The position numbers and the translations under genes were made by a program. Shown piece after piece: positions 9,967 through 17,688 of a stretch of 23,197 bases of DNA. Position 1 is the stretch's first letter, and every line of letters starts with the position of its first letter. The notes beneath the pieces are model-generated. The model was given only the letters and a program-made list of their open reading frames with translations. It searched no databases and was not told where the DNA came from. Source of the DNA: Actinomycetota bacterium (GTDB lineage: Bacteria; Actinomycetota; Thermoleophilia; Solirubrobacterales; Thermoleophilaceae); NCBI GenBank assembly GCA_005885165.1, contig VAXR01000095.1, forward strand, positions 1 through 23,197, read 5' to 3'.

Positions 9967-10713
9967 TCAGTCGCCGTTGCCCGCGCTCGTCGACTCCAGC
10001 TCGATCTTGGTGAACGTCGGCGTGCCGTCGCTCGCCTTCTCGATCTTCGCCTCGTGGATGACCGCGCCGGGGGTGAGGTCCGCGGTCGAGCAGTTGCCCG
10101 CCTGGCCGGCCCCGTTCTCGCCGCCGTTGTCGCCACCGTCGCCGCTCTGGTCGCCGCCGCCGCCGCTGTTGTCGCCGCTCTGGTCGCCGCCGTCGCCGTG
10201 GTCGGACGCGTGGACCTCGCCGCCCTGGTCGCCGTTGTCGCATTCGATGCGCGTGTCGGTGGTGACGGCACCGGTGACGGTGTTCGTGCCGTCGGGCAGG
10301 AGGATCGTCAGCGTTCCGGTGTTCGGATCCGTGCCCTGGGTGAACGACTGGACGGTGCCGTCGATCTCCTCGCCGTCACGGACGCCGTCGCCGTCGGTGT
10401 CCGGGTTGTTCGGGTTGTCGCCGACCTCGATCTCCTGGCCGTCGTTCAGCCCGTCGCCGTCGGTATCGGCCTTGCCCGGGTTCGTCCCGTCCTTGAACTC
10501 CTGCTTGTTGTTCAGGCCGTCGTGGTCGGGGTCGCGCTTCGCCTGGTTGACCTTCAGCGAGAGGTGGTTCTTCTTCTCCCACTTGTCAGGGATGCCGTCG
10601 TGGTTGCGATCCCGCAGCTTGTGGTGATGGTGGTGCTTGGCCAGCGCGGCTCCGGGCACCACGAGCATCGCCAGAGCGACTATCGCGGTGATCAGAAGTG
10701 GCTTCTTACTCAT
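9967..10713 (-). CDS. Secreted thrombospondin type-3 repeat (calcium-binding) protein
   Basis: A 248-residue exported protein. An N-terminal signal peptide (MSKKPLLITAIVALAMLVV, cleavage likely after AALA) is followed by a five-His run, then acidic repeats of the thrombospondin type-3/EF-like pattern: DRNHDGIPD, DPDHDGLNN, DTDGDGLNDGQE and DTDGDGVRDGEE (about residues 35-120), which in family members bind Ca2+. A beta-like segment with a Cys (TRIECDNGD) leads to a Gly/Asp/Ser low-complexity stretch with GDQSGD repeats, a second Cys, and a compact C-terminal segment DLTPGAVIHEAKIEK. The start is set by an AAGAGGAGG ribosome site; an upstream in-frame codon at 10785 would place 24 non-signal residues first. 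It lies 90 bp downstream of the ECF sigma gene on the same strand, making it a candidate target or partner. Role unknown; surface or matrix location is inferred. Confidence 0.85.
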   Translation of the reverse strand: MSKKPLLITAIVALAMLVVPGAALAKHHHHHKLRDRNHDGIPDKWEKKNHLSLKVNQAKRDPDHDGLNNKQEFKDGTNPGKADTDGDGLNDGQEIEVGDNPNNPDTDGDGVRDGEEIDGTVQSFTQGTDPNTGTLTILLPDGTNTVTGAVTTDTRIECDNGDQGGEVHASDHGDGGDQSGDNSGGGGDQSGDGGDNGGENGAGQAGNCSTADLTPGAVIHEAKIEKASDGTPTFTKIELESTSAGNGD

Positions 10714-10803
10714 TCGTGGCCCTCCTCTTGGTGTGCCGTAGGGGGTGACTTCACTCCTGCAACACGTCCACGCGGAGAAGCTCACGCGCGCCGGACGGAC
10801 GGC

Positions 10804-12144
10804 CTAGTGCCCGCCGTCGCCTGAGCCGTCGGTCGAGCCCGTCTGGGTGGTCGTGAGCCCGCCGCCGTCGTGGCTGGAGGTGTCGCCGCCGCCGCCAGAC
10901 CCGCTGATGCCGCCGCCCTCGGTCGAGGTGATCGAGCCGCCGTCCGGGGAGCCGCTGCCCGACGAGCCTCCGCCGTCCGGGGAGAGGCTGCCGGATCCAC
11001 TTCCACTTCCACTTCCACTTCCGGTCTCGCCCGAGCCGGTCGACCCGCCGTCGTGCGAGCCGCTCGATCCGCCGTCGGAGCCGCTCCCGGAGGAGCCGCT
11101 GGATCCACCCCCGCCGTCGCCGGAGCCGCTACTGCCCGATCCCGAGCCGGAGTCGCCGCTCCCGCTCGAGCCTCCGTCGCCGCCCGAGTGGCCGTCGCCG
11201 CGCCCGCCCGAGCCGCGACCGCCGCCGCCACCGGTTCCGGCGGTGCCGGAGGTTTCGATCCCCGTCGCGCTCGCGCCGCCGAGCGAGCTGTACCCGCCGC
11301 CGGATCCACCTCCGCCGGATCCACCACCGCCGCCCGCGCCCGCGGCTGCCGCCTCTGCGGCGCCGCCGGAGTGACCGGAGCCGCCGAGGACGAGGTGATG
11401 GGCCGGCCCGGCAACCACGGCGCCGCCGACCGCACCCGCGACCAGCAGCGCAGCTCCGATCTTGAGGATGCCGGCCGCACCGCCCGCTCCAGCCGAGATC
11501 TCAGCAATCTGACCCGTCACGGGAGAGCTCGCCCGCTCGACCAAGCTCTCCAGCAACCGCGGCGGGGTGAGCGCGGTGGCCGCCGTGCGCAACGTGCCCC
11601 GGGCGCGGTTCAGGAGCTGGCGGACGGCGCCGCCCGTCACGCCGAGGGCGGCCGAGATCTCCTCGTAGGAGCGCCCTTCGAGCTCGCGGAGGACCAGGGC
11701 GTCGCGCTGGCGCTCCGGTAGCTCCTGCACGGCGCGCATCAGCTCCTGGAGGCGCTCACGCAGCTCGAGCGCCTGAGGCGGCTGCACCACGCCGTCGAAG
11801 TCCTCGGGAATCTCGTCGTAGTCCCAGCCGTTCTGGCGCAGGAGGTTGAGCGAAGAGTTGTGCGCCACGCGATAGAGCCAGGGCCTCAGGTTGAGCTCCG
11901 CCTCGTTGCGGCCGATGGCGCGGTAGGCGTTGAGGAACGCCTGCTGGACGGCATCCTCGGCGCGCCCGGGCGGCAGCAGCCGCTCGCAGTAGCCGAGAAG
12001 CGGGCGCCGGTACCGGGCGACGATCGCCTCGAAGGCGCGGTCGTTGCCGGCGCGCGCGAGGTCCACGAGGCGCGCATCGCTCTGGGTGTGCAGCAGGGCG
12101 CTCCCCGCCAGGCGGGCGGGCTCTATGAGTTGACGAGGGGTCAT
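10804..12144 (-). CDS. ECF sigma factor fused to a transmembrane helix and Gly/Ser-rich tail
   Basis: A 446-residue protein. Residues ~20-105 are a sigma-70 region 2 (DLARAGNDRAFEAIVARY, AEDAVQQAFLNAYRAI, NLRPWLYRVAHNSSLNLLRQ). Residues ~128-190 are region 4 (ELPERQRDALVLRELEG, SYEEISAALGVTGGAVRQLL). After a short linker, residues ~226-247 form one hydrophobic helix (ILKIGAALLVAGAVGGAVVAG), and the last ~190 residues are almost only Gly, Ser, Asp and Thr. The DNA-binding part would stay in the cytoplasm with the tail outside, so the sigma factor appears membrane-tethered; no separate anti-sigma gene is next to it. ECF groups with C-terminal extensions are known; this exact tail is not something I can place. 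ATG 12144 has a GGGAGAAG ribosome site. An ECF-like promoter lies ~60 bp upstream. Confidence 0.9.
   Translation of the reverse strand: MTPRQLIEPARLAGSALLHTQSDARLVDLARAGNDRAFEAIVARYRRPLLGYCERLLPPGRAEDAVQQAFLNAYRAIGRNEAELNLRPWLYRVAHNSSLNLLRQNGWDYDEIPEDFDGVVQPPQALELRERLQELMRAVQELPERQRDALVLRELEGRSYEEISAALGVTGGAVRQLLNRARGTLRTAATALTPPRLLESLVERASSPVTGQIAEISAGAGGAAGILKIGAALLVAGAVGGAVVAGPAHHLVLGGSGHSGGAAEAAAAGAGGGGGSGGGGSGGGYSSLGGASATGIETSGTAGTGGGGGRGSGGRGDGHSGGDGGSSGSGDSGSGSGSSGSGDGGGGSSGSSGSGSDGGSSGSHDGGSTGSGETGSGSGSGSGSGSLSPDGGGSSGSGSPDGGSITSTEGGGISGSGGGGDTSSHDGGGLTTTQTGSTDGSGDGGH
10997..11020. repeat. Four tandem CCACTT hexamers in the sigma-factor tail
   Basis: The array encodes alternating Gly-Ser on the minus strand using GGA and AGT, unlike the GGC/TCG codons in the rest of the tail. 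Copy number is a likely site of slippage, changing tail length in steps of two residues without breaking the frame. Confidence 0.8.
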
Positions 12145-12204
12145 CGCGGCACTTCTCCCGGGCCGAGCAGGCCAGTGCCGGCGCGGTTCCCGCCGGCCTA
12201 GTTC

Positions 12205-12232
12205 TCTAACGCGCTATACGCACGAAAGTTCC
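12205..12232 (-). promoter_or_regulatory. ECF-type promoter of the sigma factor gene
   Basis: On the minus strand GGAACTT (12232-12226) and GTTAGA (12210-12205) are separated by 15 nt, very close to the GGAACTT-N15-GTCTAA pattern of sigma-E-type promoters. The ATG is about 60 nt downstream. An inverted repeat GACTGG/CCAGTC (12233-12251) abuts the -35 side. Positive autoregulation is the natural inference. Confidence 0.6.
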
Positions 12233-12316
12233 GACTGGCCCGGTCCCAGTCAGATTGTCGGACGAACGGGCGAGAACTTGCAGCAATCGCGGCGGGAGAT
12301 GGACACAGTTCGCGAA

Positions 12317-12322
12317 TACGCT
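12317..12322 (+). promoter_or_regulatory. Candidate -10 box for a leaderless reductase transcript
   Basis: TACGCT lies 7 nt before ATG 12330, the spacing expected when transcription starts at the A of the start codon. No Shine-Dalgarno precedes that ATG. Confidence 0.4.
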
Positions 12323-12329
12323 GGCTGCG

Positions 12330-13112
12330 ATGGACTTCGAGCGGCTCCACCCCGATCGGGGTCGCGTGAGCGCACGCGACGCCGCAGCGGCTCTGCGTGA
12401 GAGCGCGGCGCCGCCGGACGACCGCCCGTACCTTGCGCTCAACATGGTCGCCACCGCGGACGGCCGCGTGACGATCGAGGGGCGATCGGGCGGGATCGGA
12501 AACGAAGCCGACCGCGAGCTCTTCCACGAGCTCCGCGCGCAGGTGGACGCCGTCATGGCCGGCGCGGGGACCGTCCGCACGGAGCGCTACGGCCGCCTGG
12601 TGCGCGACCCGAAACGGCGCGCCCGCCGCGGCGAGGCGGGGCTCGAGCCGGATCCGCTCGCGGTGATCGTGAGCGCCCGGCTGGCCCTCACCCCCGACAT
12701 CCCCCTCCTCCAGGACCCCGACTCGCGTGTGGTGATCCTCACCGCCTCGGACGACGAGCTCGAGGGCTGTCGGGCGCGGGTCGAGTACCTCCGCCCCGAC
12801 GAAGCTCCCGCGGCGCCGGCCGAGCTCCGCGAACGCGCGGCCCGCCTCGTCCTCGCGCCGATGCTCCGCAAGCTCCGCCACGACCACGGCGTGCGGACGG
12901 TTCTCTGCGAGGGCGGGCCGGTCCTCAACGGAGGGCTCCTCCGGGAGGGCCTCGTCGACGAGCTGTTCCTGTCGGTGGCGCCCAAGCTGGCCGGGGACTC
13001 CGGGCCCACCGTCGTGTCCGGGCCCCCGCTTGACGGCGCCGCCGAGATGGAGCTACTGACCGTGATGGAGGCGGGCGGGCAGCTCTTCTTGCGCTACCGG
13101 CTGCCGCACTGA
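12330..13112 (+). CDS. RibD C-terminal/dihydrofolate-reductase-fold pyrimidine reductase family protein
   Basis: A 260-residue protein with the RibD_C fold, whose family members reduce the ribosyl side chain of a pyrimidine in riboflavin synthesis with NADPH or act on unknown substrates. Visible motifs: LNMVATADGRVTIEG (N-terminal strand and loop), VDAVMAGAGTVRTERYG (nucleotide-binding segment), VRTVLCEGGPVLNGGLL and LVDELFLSVAPKLAGD. No deaminase domain is present, so it is not a complete RibD. ATG 12330 is preferred over the in-frame ATG 12255 because the homologous part begins at once with MDFERLHP and a -10-like box sits 7 nt before it. It diverges from the sigma gene and precedes ctp on the same strand. 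The physiological substrate is unknown. Confidence 0.85.
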   Translation: MDFERLHPDRGRVSARDAAAALRESAAPPDDRPYLALNMVATADGRVTIEGRSGGIGNEADRELFHELRAQVDAVMAGAGTVRTERYGRLVRDPKRRARRGEAGLEPDPLAVIVSARLALTPDIPLLQDPDSRVVILTASDDELEGCRARVEYLRPDEAPAAPAELRERAARLVLAPMLRKLRHDHGVRTVLCEGGPVLNGGLLREGLVDELFLSVAPKLAGDSGPTVVSGPPLDGAAEMELLTVMEAGGQLFLRYRLPH

Positions 13113-13172
13113 CAGCCAGGGGGCCGCGGCTACCCTTGTCAAGCGCCCAAGCGGCGCACCCGCCTCCCCCCG

Positions 13173-14354
13173 ATGACCCGCTTCCAGACAGTGATCGTGG
13201 CGCTCGCGTGCACGCTCGTAGCGGTGTGCGCGGGGCTGTGGCTGGGCGGCCATCCGTCGAGCCTGCCGAACGGGCTGCGCAAGGTCTTCGTGGCAGACGA
13301 CCGCGCCGTTCGGACGGAGCTCATCAACGCGATCGAGGACGACTTCTACAAGAAGGTGTCCAAGAAATCGCTCGAGCAGGCCTCGCTGAAGGGCATCGTC
13401 GACTCCCTGCACGACCAGTTCTCGGCCTACTACACGCCGCAGGAGGCCAAGCTCTTCCGGCAGGTGATCAACCCGCAGTTCGAGGGCGTCGGGATGTCGA
13501 TCCGGAAGGACCCGCGCGGCCTCAAGGTGGTATCGGTGTTCGACAACTCGCCCGCGAAGCGCGCGGGCATCCATCCCCAGGACGTGGTCGTGGCCGTGAA
13601 CGGCCGCTCGATAGCTGGCGAGGCCACGAACGTGGCCAGCGCTCGAATCAAGGGACCGGCGGGCACCTTCGTGAGCCTCTCGGTGCTCAACCCGGGGACG
13701 AAGCAGCCGCACGTCCTGCACGTCAAGCGGGCCAGGATCGAAGTGCCGGTTGCGGAGGGGAGGATGGTCACGAGCGGCGGCCTGCCGCTCGCGTACGTGC
13801 GGCTCGCGACCTTCAGCTCGGGTGCCCACTCCGCGGTCGCCCAGAAGCTCGCGCCGCTGCTTCGGCGCGGGGCGAAGGGGATACTCCTCGACCTGCGCGG
13901 GAACGGTGGCGGCCTGCTCCACGAGGCGGTCCTCGTCGCCAGCCTGTTCATCGAGCGGGGGCCGATCGTCGTGACCGACGGGCGGACGCAAGCGCGCCAT
14001 GTGTTCGACGCCGAAGGCGGGACGATCGCGCCCACAGTTCCCATGGTGGTGCTCGTGGACGGGGGCACCGCCAGCTCCTCGGAGATCGTCGCCGGGGCCC
14101 TGCGCGATCGCGGGCGGGCGCTCGTGGCCGGAGAGAAGACGTTCGGCAAGGGCGTCTTCCAGAACGTCGAGACGCTCGACAACGGAGGGGTGCTCGACCT
14201 GACCGTGGGCAGCTATTACCTGCCGAAGGGCGGGAACCTCGCCCACAACGGGATCGTGCCGGCCGTGCGGGCGGTCGACGACTCGCACACGCGCCGCGAC
14301 GAGGCCCTGCCGGTCGCGCTCCGCGCGCTCGTGGCCCGAGTCCGCGGGCAGTGA
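13173..14354 (+). CDS. ctp: C-terminal processing peptidase, S41A family, with PDZ domain
   Basis: A 393-residue membrane-anchored serine protease. Residues ~6-24 are a hydrophobic anchor (VIVALACTLVAVCAGLWLG). A helical segment with FYKKV and LDQFSAYYTP-like motifs (SLHDQFSAYYTP) leads to a PDZ domain around residues 95-175 (GVGMSIRKDPRGLKVVSV, SPAKRAGIHPQDVVVAVNG). The S41 catalytic part contains GILLDLRGNGGGLL, VDGGTASSSEI and GEKTFGKGVFQ. The Ser-Lys dyad is best assigned to Ser301 and Lys326, which keeps the 25-residue spacing of CtpB and Prc. Such enzymes trim C-termini of exported proteins and can degrade tmRNA-tagged periplasmic proteins; here it sits upstream of rnr-smpB-ssrA. The stop overlaps the rnr GTG as GTGA. 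A 42-bp piece around the catalytic Ser recurs inverted inside rnr. Confidence 0.95.
   Translation: MTRFQTVIVALACTLVAVCAGLWLGGHPSSLPNGLRKVFVADDRAVRTELINAIEDDFYKKVSKKSLEQASLKGIVDSLHDQFSAYYTPQEAKLFRQVINPQFEGVGMSIRKDPRGLKVVSVFDNSPAKRAGIHPQDVVVAVNGRSIAGEATNVASARIKGPAGTFVSLSVLNPGTKQPHVLHVKRARIEVPVAEGRMVTSGGLPLAYVRLATFSSGAHSAVAQKLAPLLRRGAKGILLDLRGNGGGLLHEAVLVASLFIERGPIVVTDGRTQARHVFDAEGGTIAPTVPMVVLVDGGTASSSEIVAGALRDRGRALVAGEKTFGKGVFQNVETLDNGGVLDLTVGSYYLPKGGNLAHNGIVPAVRAVDDSHTRRDEALPVALRALVARVRGQ
14051..14092 (+). repeat. 42-bp inverted repeat, copy in ctp (probable source)
   Basis: This stretch encodes LVDGGTASSSEIV, the conserved active-site region of ctp. Its exact reverse complement is found at 15278-15319 in rnr. 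It is in its natural context here because the protein motif is canonical for S41 peptidases. Confidence 0.95.
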
Positions 14355-15993
14355 GCGCGCCGCCGCGGACCGTCTCGCGCGGCCGCCGGCTCCAGACCCC
14401 GCGGGTCGCCGTCCTGCAGAAGCGGGGGCGGTTCGTCGTGGCGGAGCCCGTCTTCGAGCGCGGCCCCCGGGTGACGCTCGACGGAGGAGCGCGCCGCGGG
14501 GCGTCGATCGGGGACCTGGTTCTGCTCGGTTCGGGGAAGCGCGGCCCGCGAGTGTCTCGGTCGCTCGGGCGCCCCGACGTCGCCTGCGACGTCCTCGAGG
14601 GGCTGATGCTCGACCGCGGGCTTCACCGCGCCTTCCCGCGCGCGGTGGAGGCCGAGGCGGGGGCGGTGGCGCAGGAGCCGGTCGTTCCGGCCGAGGGTCG
14701 GCGCGACCTCACGGAGCTGGCGACGTTCACGATCGATCCCGAGACCGCGCGCGACTACGACGACGCCGTTTCGGCGCGGCGGGAGGAGGGCGGCCTCGTG
14801 CGCCTCTGGGTGCACATCGCGGACGTGAGCGCGTTCGTCCGCCCCGGCAGCGTGCTGGAGCGCGAGACGCGCCGCCGTGCGACGAGCGTGTACGTCCCCG
14901 GCGCCGTCGAGCCGATGCTCCCGGAGGCCCTCTCGAGCGGCGCGTGCAGCCTGGTGCCGGATCAGGAGCGGCTCGCGGTGACGGTCGAGCTCGTCCTGGC
15001 GGGGGCGGATATTCGCTCGGTGGCCTTCCATCGCGCGCGGATTCGCAGCGACGCCCGGCTCACCTATCCCCAGGTCGATCGCGTGCTCGGGGGGCGGGAG
15101 CGTGCGGCCGAGCCGTGGGGCGCGCCGCTCGCCGTCGCGCGCGAGGTAGCCGCGGCGCTGCGCGAGCGGCGCGCGCTTCGCGGCTCCGTCCTGGTCGAGT
15201 CCGCCGAGCCGTCATTCAGCTTCGGCGACCACGGCGAGGTGAACGAGGTTCGGTACGTCGAGCAGACCGAGGCGCACGCGACGATCTCCGAGGAGCTGGC
15301 GGTGCCCCCGTCCACGAGCGGCCCGATCCGGCGGCCGTCTCGGACCTCGTGGACAAGCTCGCGAGCCTGGACGTCCCCACCCCGCCCGTCCCGGCGCGCA
15401 TGAGCCCGCAGCAGGCGGCGGATGTCGTAGGTGAGGTGAGCCAGCTCGTGGCCGACCACGTGCGGCGGACCGGACGTGGCCGCTGGGGGCTCGGCTCGCT
15501 CGTGCTTCGATCGCTCAAGCAGGCGCTCTACTCCCCGAGGAACATCGGCCACGCCGGGCTGGCGAGCCCACGCTACTGCCACTTCACCTCACCGATCCGC
15601 CGCTATCCCGACCTGGTCGCGCACCGAGCGCTGCTGGCCTCGCTTGGCCTCGACGACGAGGCGCCGCGCGCGGACGAGCTCCCCGACGCGGGCGAGTGGA
15701 GCTCGACCGCCGAGCGCGAGGCCATGCAGATCGAGCGCGACGCCGACGACGTGTGCCTCGCGTTCCTGCTCGAGCGCCGGCTGCACGAGCAGGGGTGGGA
15801 GACGGAGGGGTTCGAGGGGTTCCTGCCGGTCCGCCGGCTCCGCGGCGACTGGTGGACGCTCAACGAGCAGGAGACCGCCCTGGTCGCCGAGAGCTCGGGG
15901 CGAGCGCTGCGCATCGGGGACCCGGTTGCCGTCTCCGTCCGGCGGGTCGAGCCGGCCCGCGGCCGCACCGATCTCGACCTGGCATCAGACTGA
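14351..15993 (+). pseudogene. rnr: RNB-family exoribonuclease (RNase R/II-like), frame disrupted
   Basis: Starting at GTG 14351, the first frame carries a short OB-like N-terminus and the RNB catalytic start FTIDPETARDYDDAVS, then WVHIADVSAFVRPGS and YVEQTEAH. Family members continue with an IEEL helix and about 23 more residues to a VHERPDP motif. Here, after QTEAH, comes a 42-bp segment identical to the reverse complement of ctp, and VHERPDPAAVSDL resumes in a different frame, followed by the rest of RNB (HFTSPIRRYPDLVAHR) and an S1-like C-terminus (GFEGFLPVRRLRGDWW) to 15993. In the first frame translation runs on only to 15403. All catalytic Asp lie in the first part and substrate-channel residues in the second, so neither half should work alone. 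RNase R degrades structured RNA and partners tmRNA-SmpB; smpB follows 7 bp later. Either a true mutation or a sequence error. Confidence 0.85.
15278..15319 (-). repeat. 42-bp inverted repeat, copy in rnr (probable acceptor)
   Basis: A perfect reverse complement of 14051-14092, 1,185 bp from it. The flanking bases differ on both sides. GAGGAGCTG and GTCCACGAG inside the segment also fit the rnr sequence expected here (EEL and VHE codons), so the junctions probably lie in these short shared words. Confidence 0.95.
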
Positions 15994-16000
15994 TCCGGCC

Positions 16001-16489
16001 GTGGCGAAGCGGAAGGGATCGAAGCGCAAGCTCGGCGCGGGGGACGTCGCGACGAACCGCCAGGCGTCGTATCGCTACAACCTGCTGGAGCGCTGGGAGT
16101 GCGGGATCCAGCTCGTCGGCTCAGAGGTCAAGTCGCTCCGCGAGGGCGGGATCCAGCTGAAGGACTCCTACGCCGCGCTCCGCGACGGGGAGGTCTGGCT
16201 CTACAACGCGCACATCGCGCCGTACGCGCCGGCCGCGCGAGAGAACCACGACCCCGAGCGCCCACGGAAGCTCCTCATGCACCGCCGGGAGATCGAGCGG
16301 CTCATCGGGAAGACCGCAGAGAAGGGCCTCACGCTCGTGCCGACCAGGGTGTACTTCAAAGGTCCTCACGCGAAGGTCGAGATCGCGCTCGCACGGGGCA
16401 AGGATTTCGCCGACAAGCGCCGCGCGCTGCGCGAGCGCGATCAGCGGCGCGAGATCGAGCGCGCGCTCCGCGAGCACGAGCGGGGCTGA
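16001..16489 (+). CDS. smpB: SsrA-binding protein SmpB
   Basis: A 162-residue SmpB, slightly long from its basic N- and C-termini. It binds the tRNA-like domain of tmRNA and mimics the missing codon-anticodon pairing in trans-translation. Core motifs: NRQASYRYNLLERWECGIQL, GSEVKSLREGGIQLKDSYA, EVWLYNAHIAPY, RKLLMHRREIERLIG, GLTLVPTRVYFK and ARGKDFADKR, then the Arg/Glu-rich tail that enters the mRNA channel. The GTG at 16001 is chosen because it gives the usual start VAKRKG and lies 7 bp after the rnr stop. Its RNA partner ssrA begins ~110 bp downstream. Confidence 0.97.
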   Translation: MAKRKGSKRKLGAGDVATNRQASYRYNLLERWECGIQLVGSEVKSLREGGIQLKDSYAALRDGEVWLYNAHIAPYAPAARENHDPERPRKLLMHRREIERLIGKTAEKGLTLVPTRVYFKGPHAKVEIALARGKDFADKRRALRERDQRREIERALREHERG

Positions 16490-16510
16490 TCGCTGGCAAT
16501 TCATTCGTGC

Positions 16511-16551
16511 TGTGGGGAGTTGGGGGGACGATGTGCCCCAAAGTCCCCACA
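16511..16551 (+). terminator. GC-rich hairpin between smpB and ssrA
   Basis: TGTGGGGA (16511-16518) pairs perfectly with TCCCCACA (16544-16551), and GGGG with CCCC inside that stem after a small internal loop. It may end the rnr-smpB message so that ssrA is transcribed separately, or be a processing structure. No T-run follows. Confidence 0.45.
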
Positions 16552-16599
16552 GTGGCCGAATGGCGGGCTCGGAACTACCCTTTGGGGAGACATACTCAC

Positions 16600-16964
16600 G
16601 GGGACGACAGGCTTCGACGTGGACGTTCCGTGAGGTCGGTTGCGAGTCGAGGTCCCCGGTAGGCCTCGTAAAACAACCGGGACAATCAATAAGTGCGGAC
16701 TCTCACGAGTACGCTCTCGCCGCCTAGAAACGACTAGGTAGACGAGTGTCGGCCTTCCCTCGGCCCGTGGGGAAGATCGCCGGCATCAGCTAACGGGCTA
16801 AGCCCGCCGCGAGCGCCCTCGGCGCGGCGGGGACACCAAGAGGGCTGGCCTCCCGTTACCCCGCCGGCGCGGCGACCGGGAGGCGAGACCAAGAGCGCCG
16901 GCTACGCTCGTAGACGCCGTCCTGCACGCGCCCGCGGACGCGGGTTCGATTCCCGCCGTCTCCA
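16600..16964 (+). ncRNA. ssrA: Transfer-messenger RNA (tmRNA)
   Basis: The 5' end GGGGACGACAGGCTTCGACG has the tmRNA signature, and its first seven bases pair with CGTCTCC near the 3' end (one G-U pair), followed by discriminator A. The T-arm is GCGGGTTCGATTCCCGC. CCA is not encoded; the genome continues CT after the discriminator. The resume codon is GCG at 16695, giving the tag ADSHEYALAA then TAG (16725-16727), a normal ALAA degradation tag close to actinobacterial ones. Length is about 365 nt. Paired repeats between 16730 and 16920 correspond to the pseudoknot region. With SmpB it rescues stalled ribosomes and marks the products for proteolysis. Confidence 0.96.
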
Positions 16965-17037
16965 CTGGCATGGTTGCTTGCTTCCGTTCCGCTCTCGGGC
17001 AAACCGGAAGTGGGTCGGCTGACGCTTGCTTTCCCAC

Positions 17038-17066
17038 CGAAGCAGAAGGGCAACCTTTCGGCTTCG
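17038..17066 (+). terminator. Candidate ssrA terminator hairpin
   Basis: CGAAGC/GCTTCG with an inner AAGG/CCTT stem and GCAA tetraloop, separated by short unpaired bases. It lies about 75 nt past the tmRNA 3' end. Confidence 0.35.
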
Positions 17067-17155
17067 CCTTCGACGATTCGCGGAACGCTCGCGGCGGCGC
17101 CGCTCCGACCGAACCACCGCTGTCGAGATTCGATCGACCTAGAAGCGCTCGACGA

Positions 17156-17512
17156 TCAGGTGGTGGCCGGCAACGGGCTCGGGTGCTTCGGCTGATAGAG
17201 CCCCATGCGGCCCGCGCCTGGAATCTCGATGGTGGTGGTGAGCCCCCAGCGCTCCTCAGTGATCTCTGCGCCGACGTCGACGCCTCTGCCTTTCAGATCG
17301 GCGACAGTCGCATGAATGTCATCGCACATCAAACACAGCTCGTGACGAGGCTGCTCGTGAGTGGGATGTGCGGCCAGTTCGGCTGGCGGTAGAGCGAAGA
17401 TCAGCCAGCCACCGCCGGCGTCGATCGAGTCGAGGCTAAGCGTGTCGCGGAAGAACGCGCGAGTGCGTTCGGCATCCGTGGAGAAGACGATCGCGTGAGC
17501 GCCAGTGATCAC
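17156..17512 (-). CDS. VOC (glyoxalase/bleomycin resistance/dioxygenase) family protein
   Basis: A 118-residue single-unit VOC protein: HAIVFSTDAERTRAFFRDTL at the N-terminus, WLIFALPPAELAAHP in the middle, HELCLMCDDIHATVADLKGRG and a final strand GRMGLYQPKHP. The fold usually binds a divalent metal or small ligand as a dimer; the function ranges from lyase to drug binding and cannot be chosen here. The start is GTG with no good ribosome site, and a TAAGCT box lies ~9 nt upstream, so a short or leaderless transcript is possible. It is the first gene after ssrA and opposes it. Confidence 0.85.
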   Translation of the reverse strand: MITGAHAIVFSTDAERTRAFFRDTLSLDSIDAGGGWLIFALPPAELAAHPTHEQPRHELCLMCDDIHATVADLKGRGVDVGAEITEERWGLTTTIEIPGAGRMGLYQPKHPSPLPATT

Positions 17513-17688
17513 GTCCAGCCGAGCTTACGCGGCGAGGAAGGCTCGTGGTGCCCGATCACCCTGGACACTGATGCGCCGTTATTGAGGGCGATCGGTGTGC
17601 CGCATTCTGGAGAAGCGGTGGTGGCAACCTAGGTGCCGCTATCCCACCGTTGCAAGAGCCGGATCGATGCGGAGGGGGTCGCTGCTGC

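Noticed and set aside
10120..10205. Short repeats resembling a CRISPR-like array
   Set aside because: They are in-frame GDQSGD/Gly codon repeats of the TSP3 protein, without regular spacers.
16798..17117. Minus-strand peptides with GIEPAS and RESNPRPR patterns
   Set aside because: These are the well-known false translations of the antisense T-arm of tRNA/tmRNA; the locus is ssrA.
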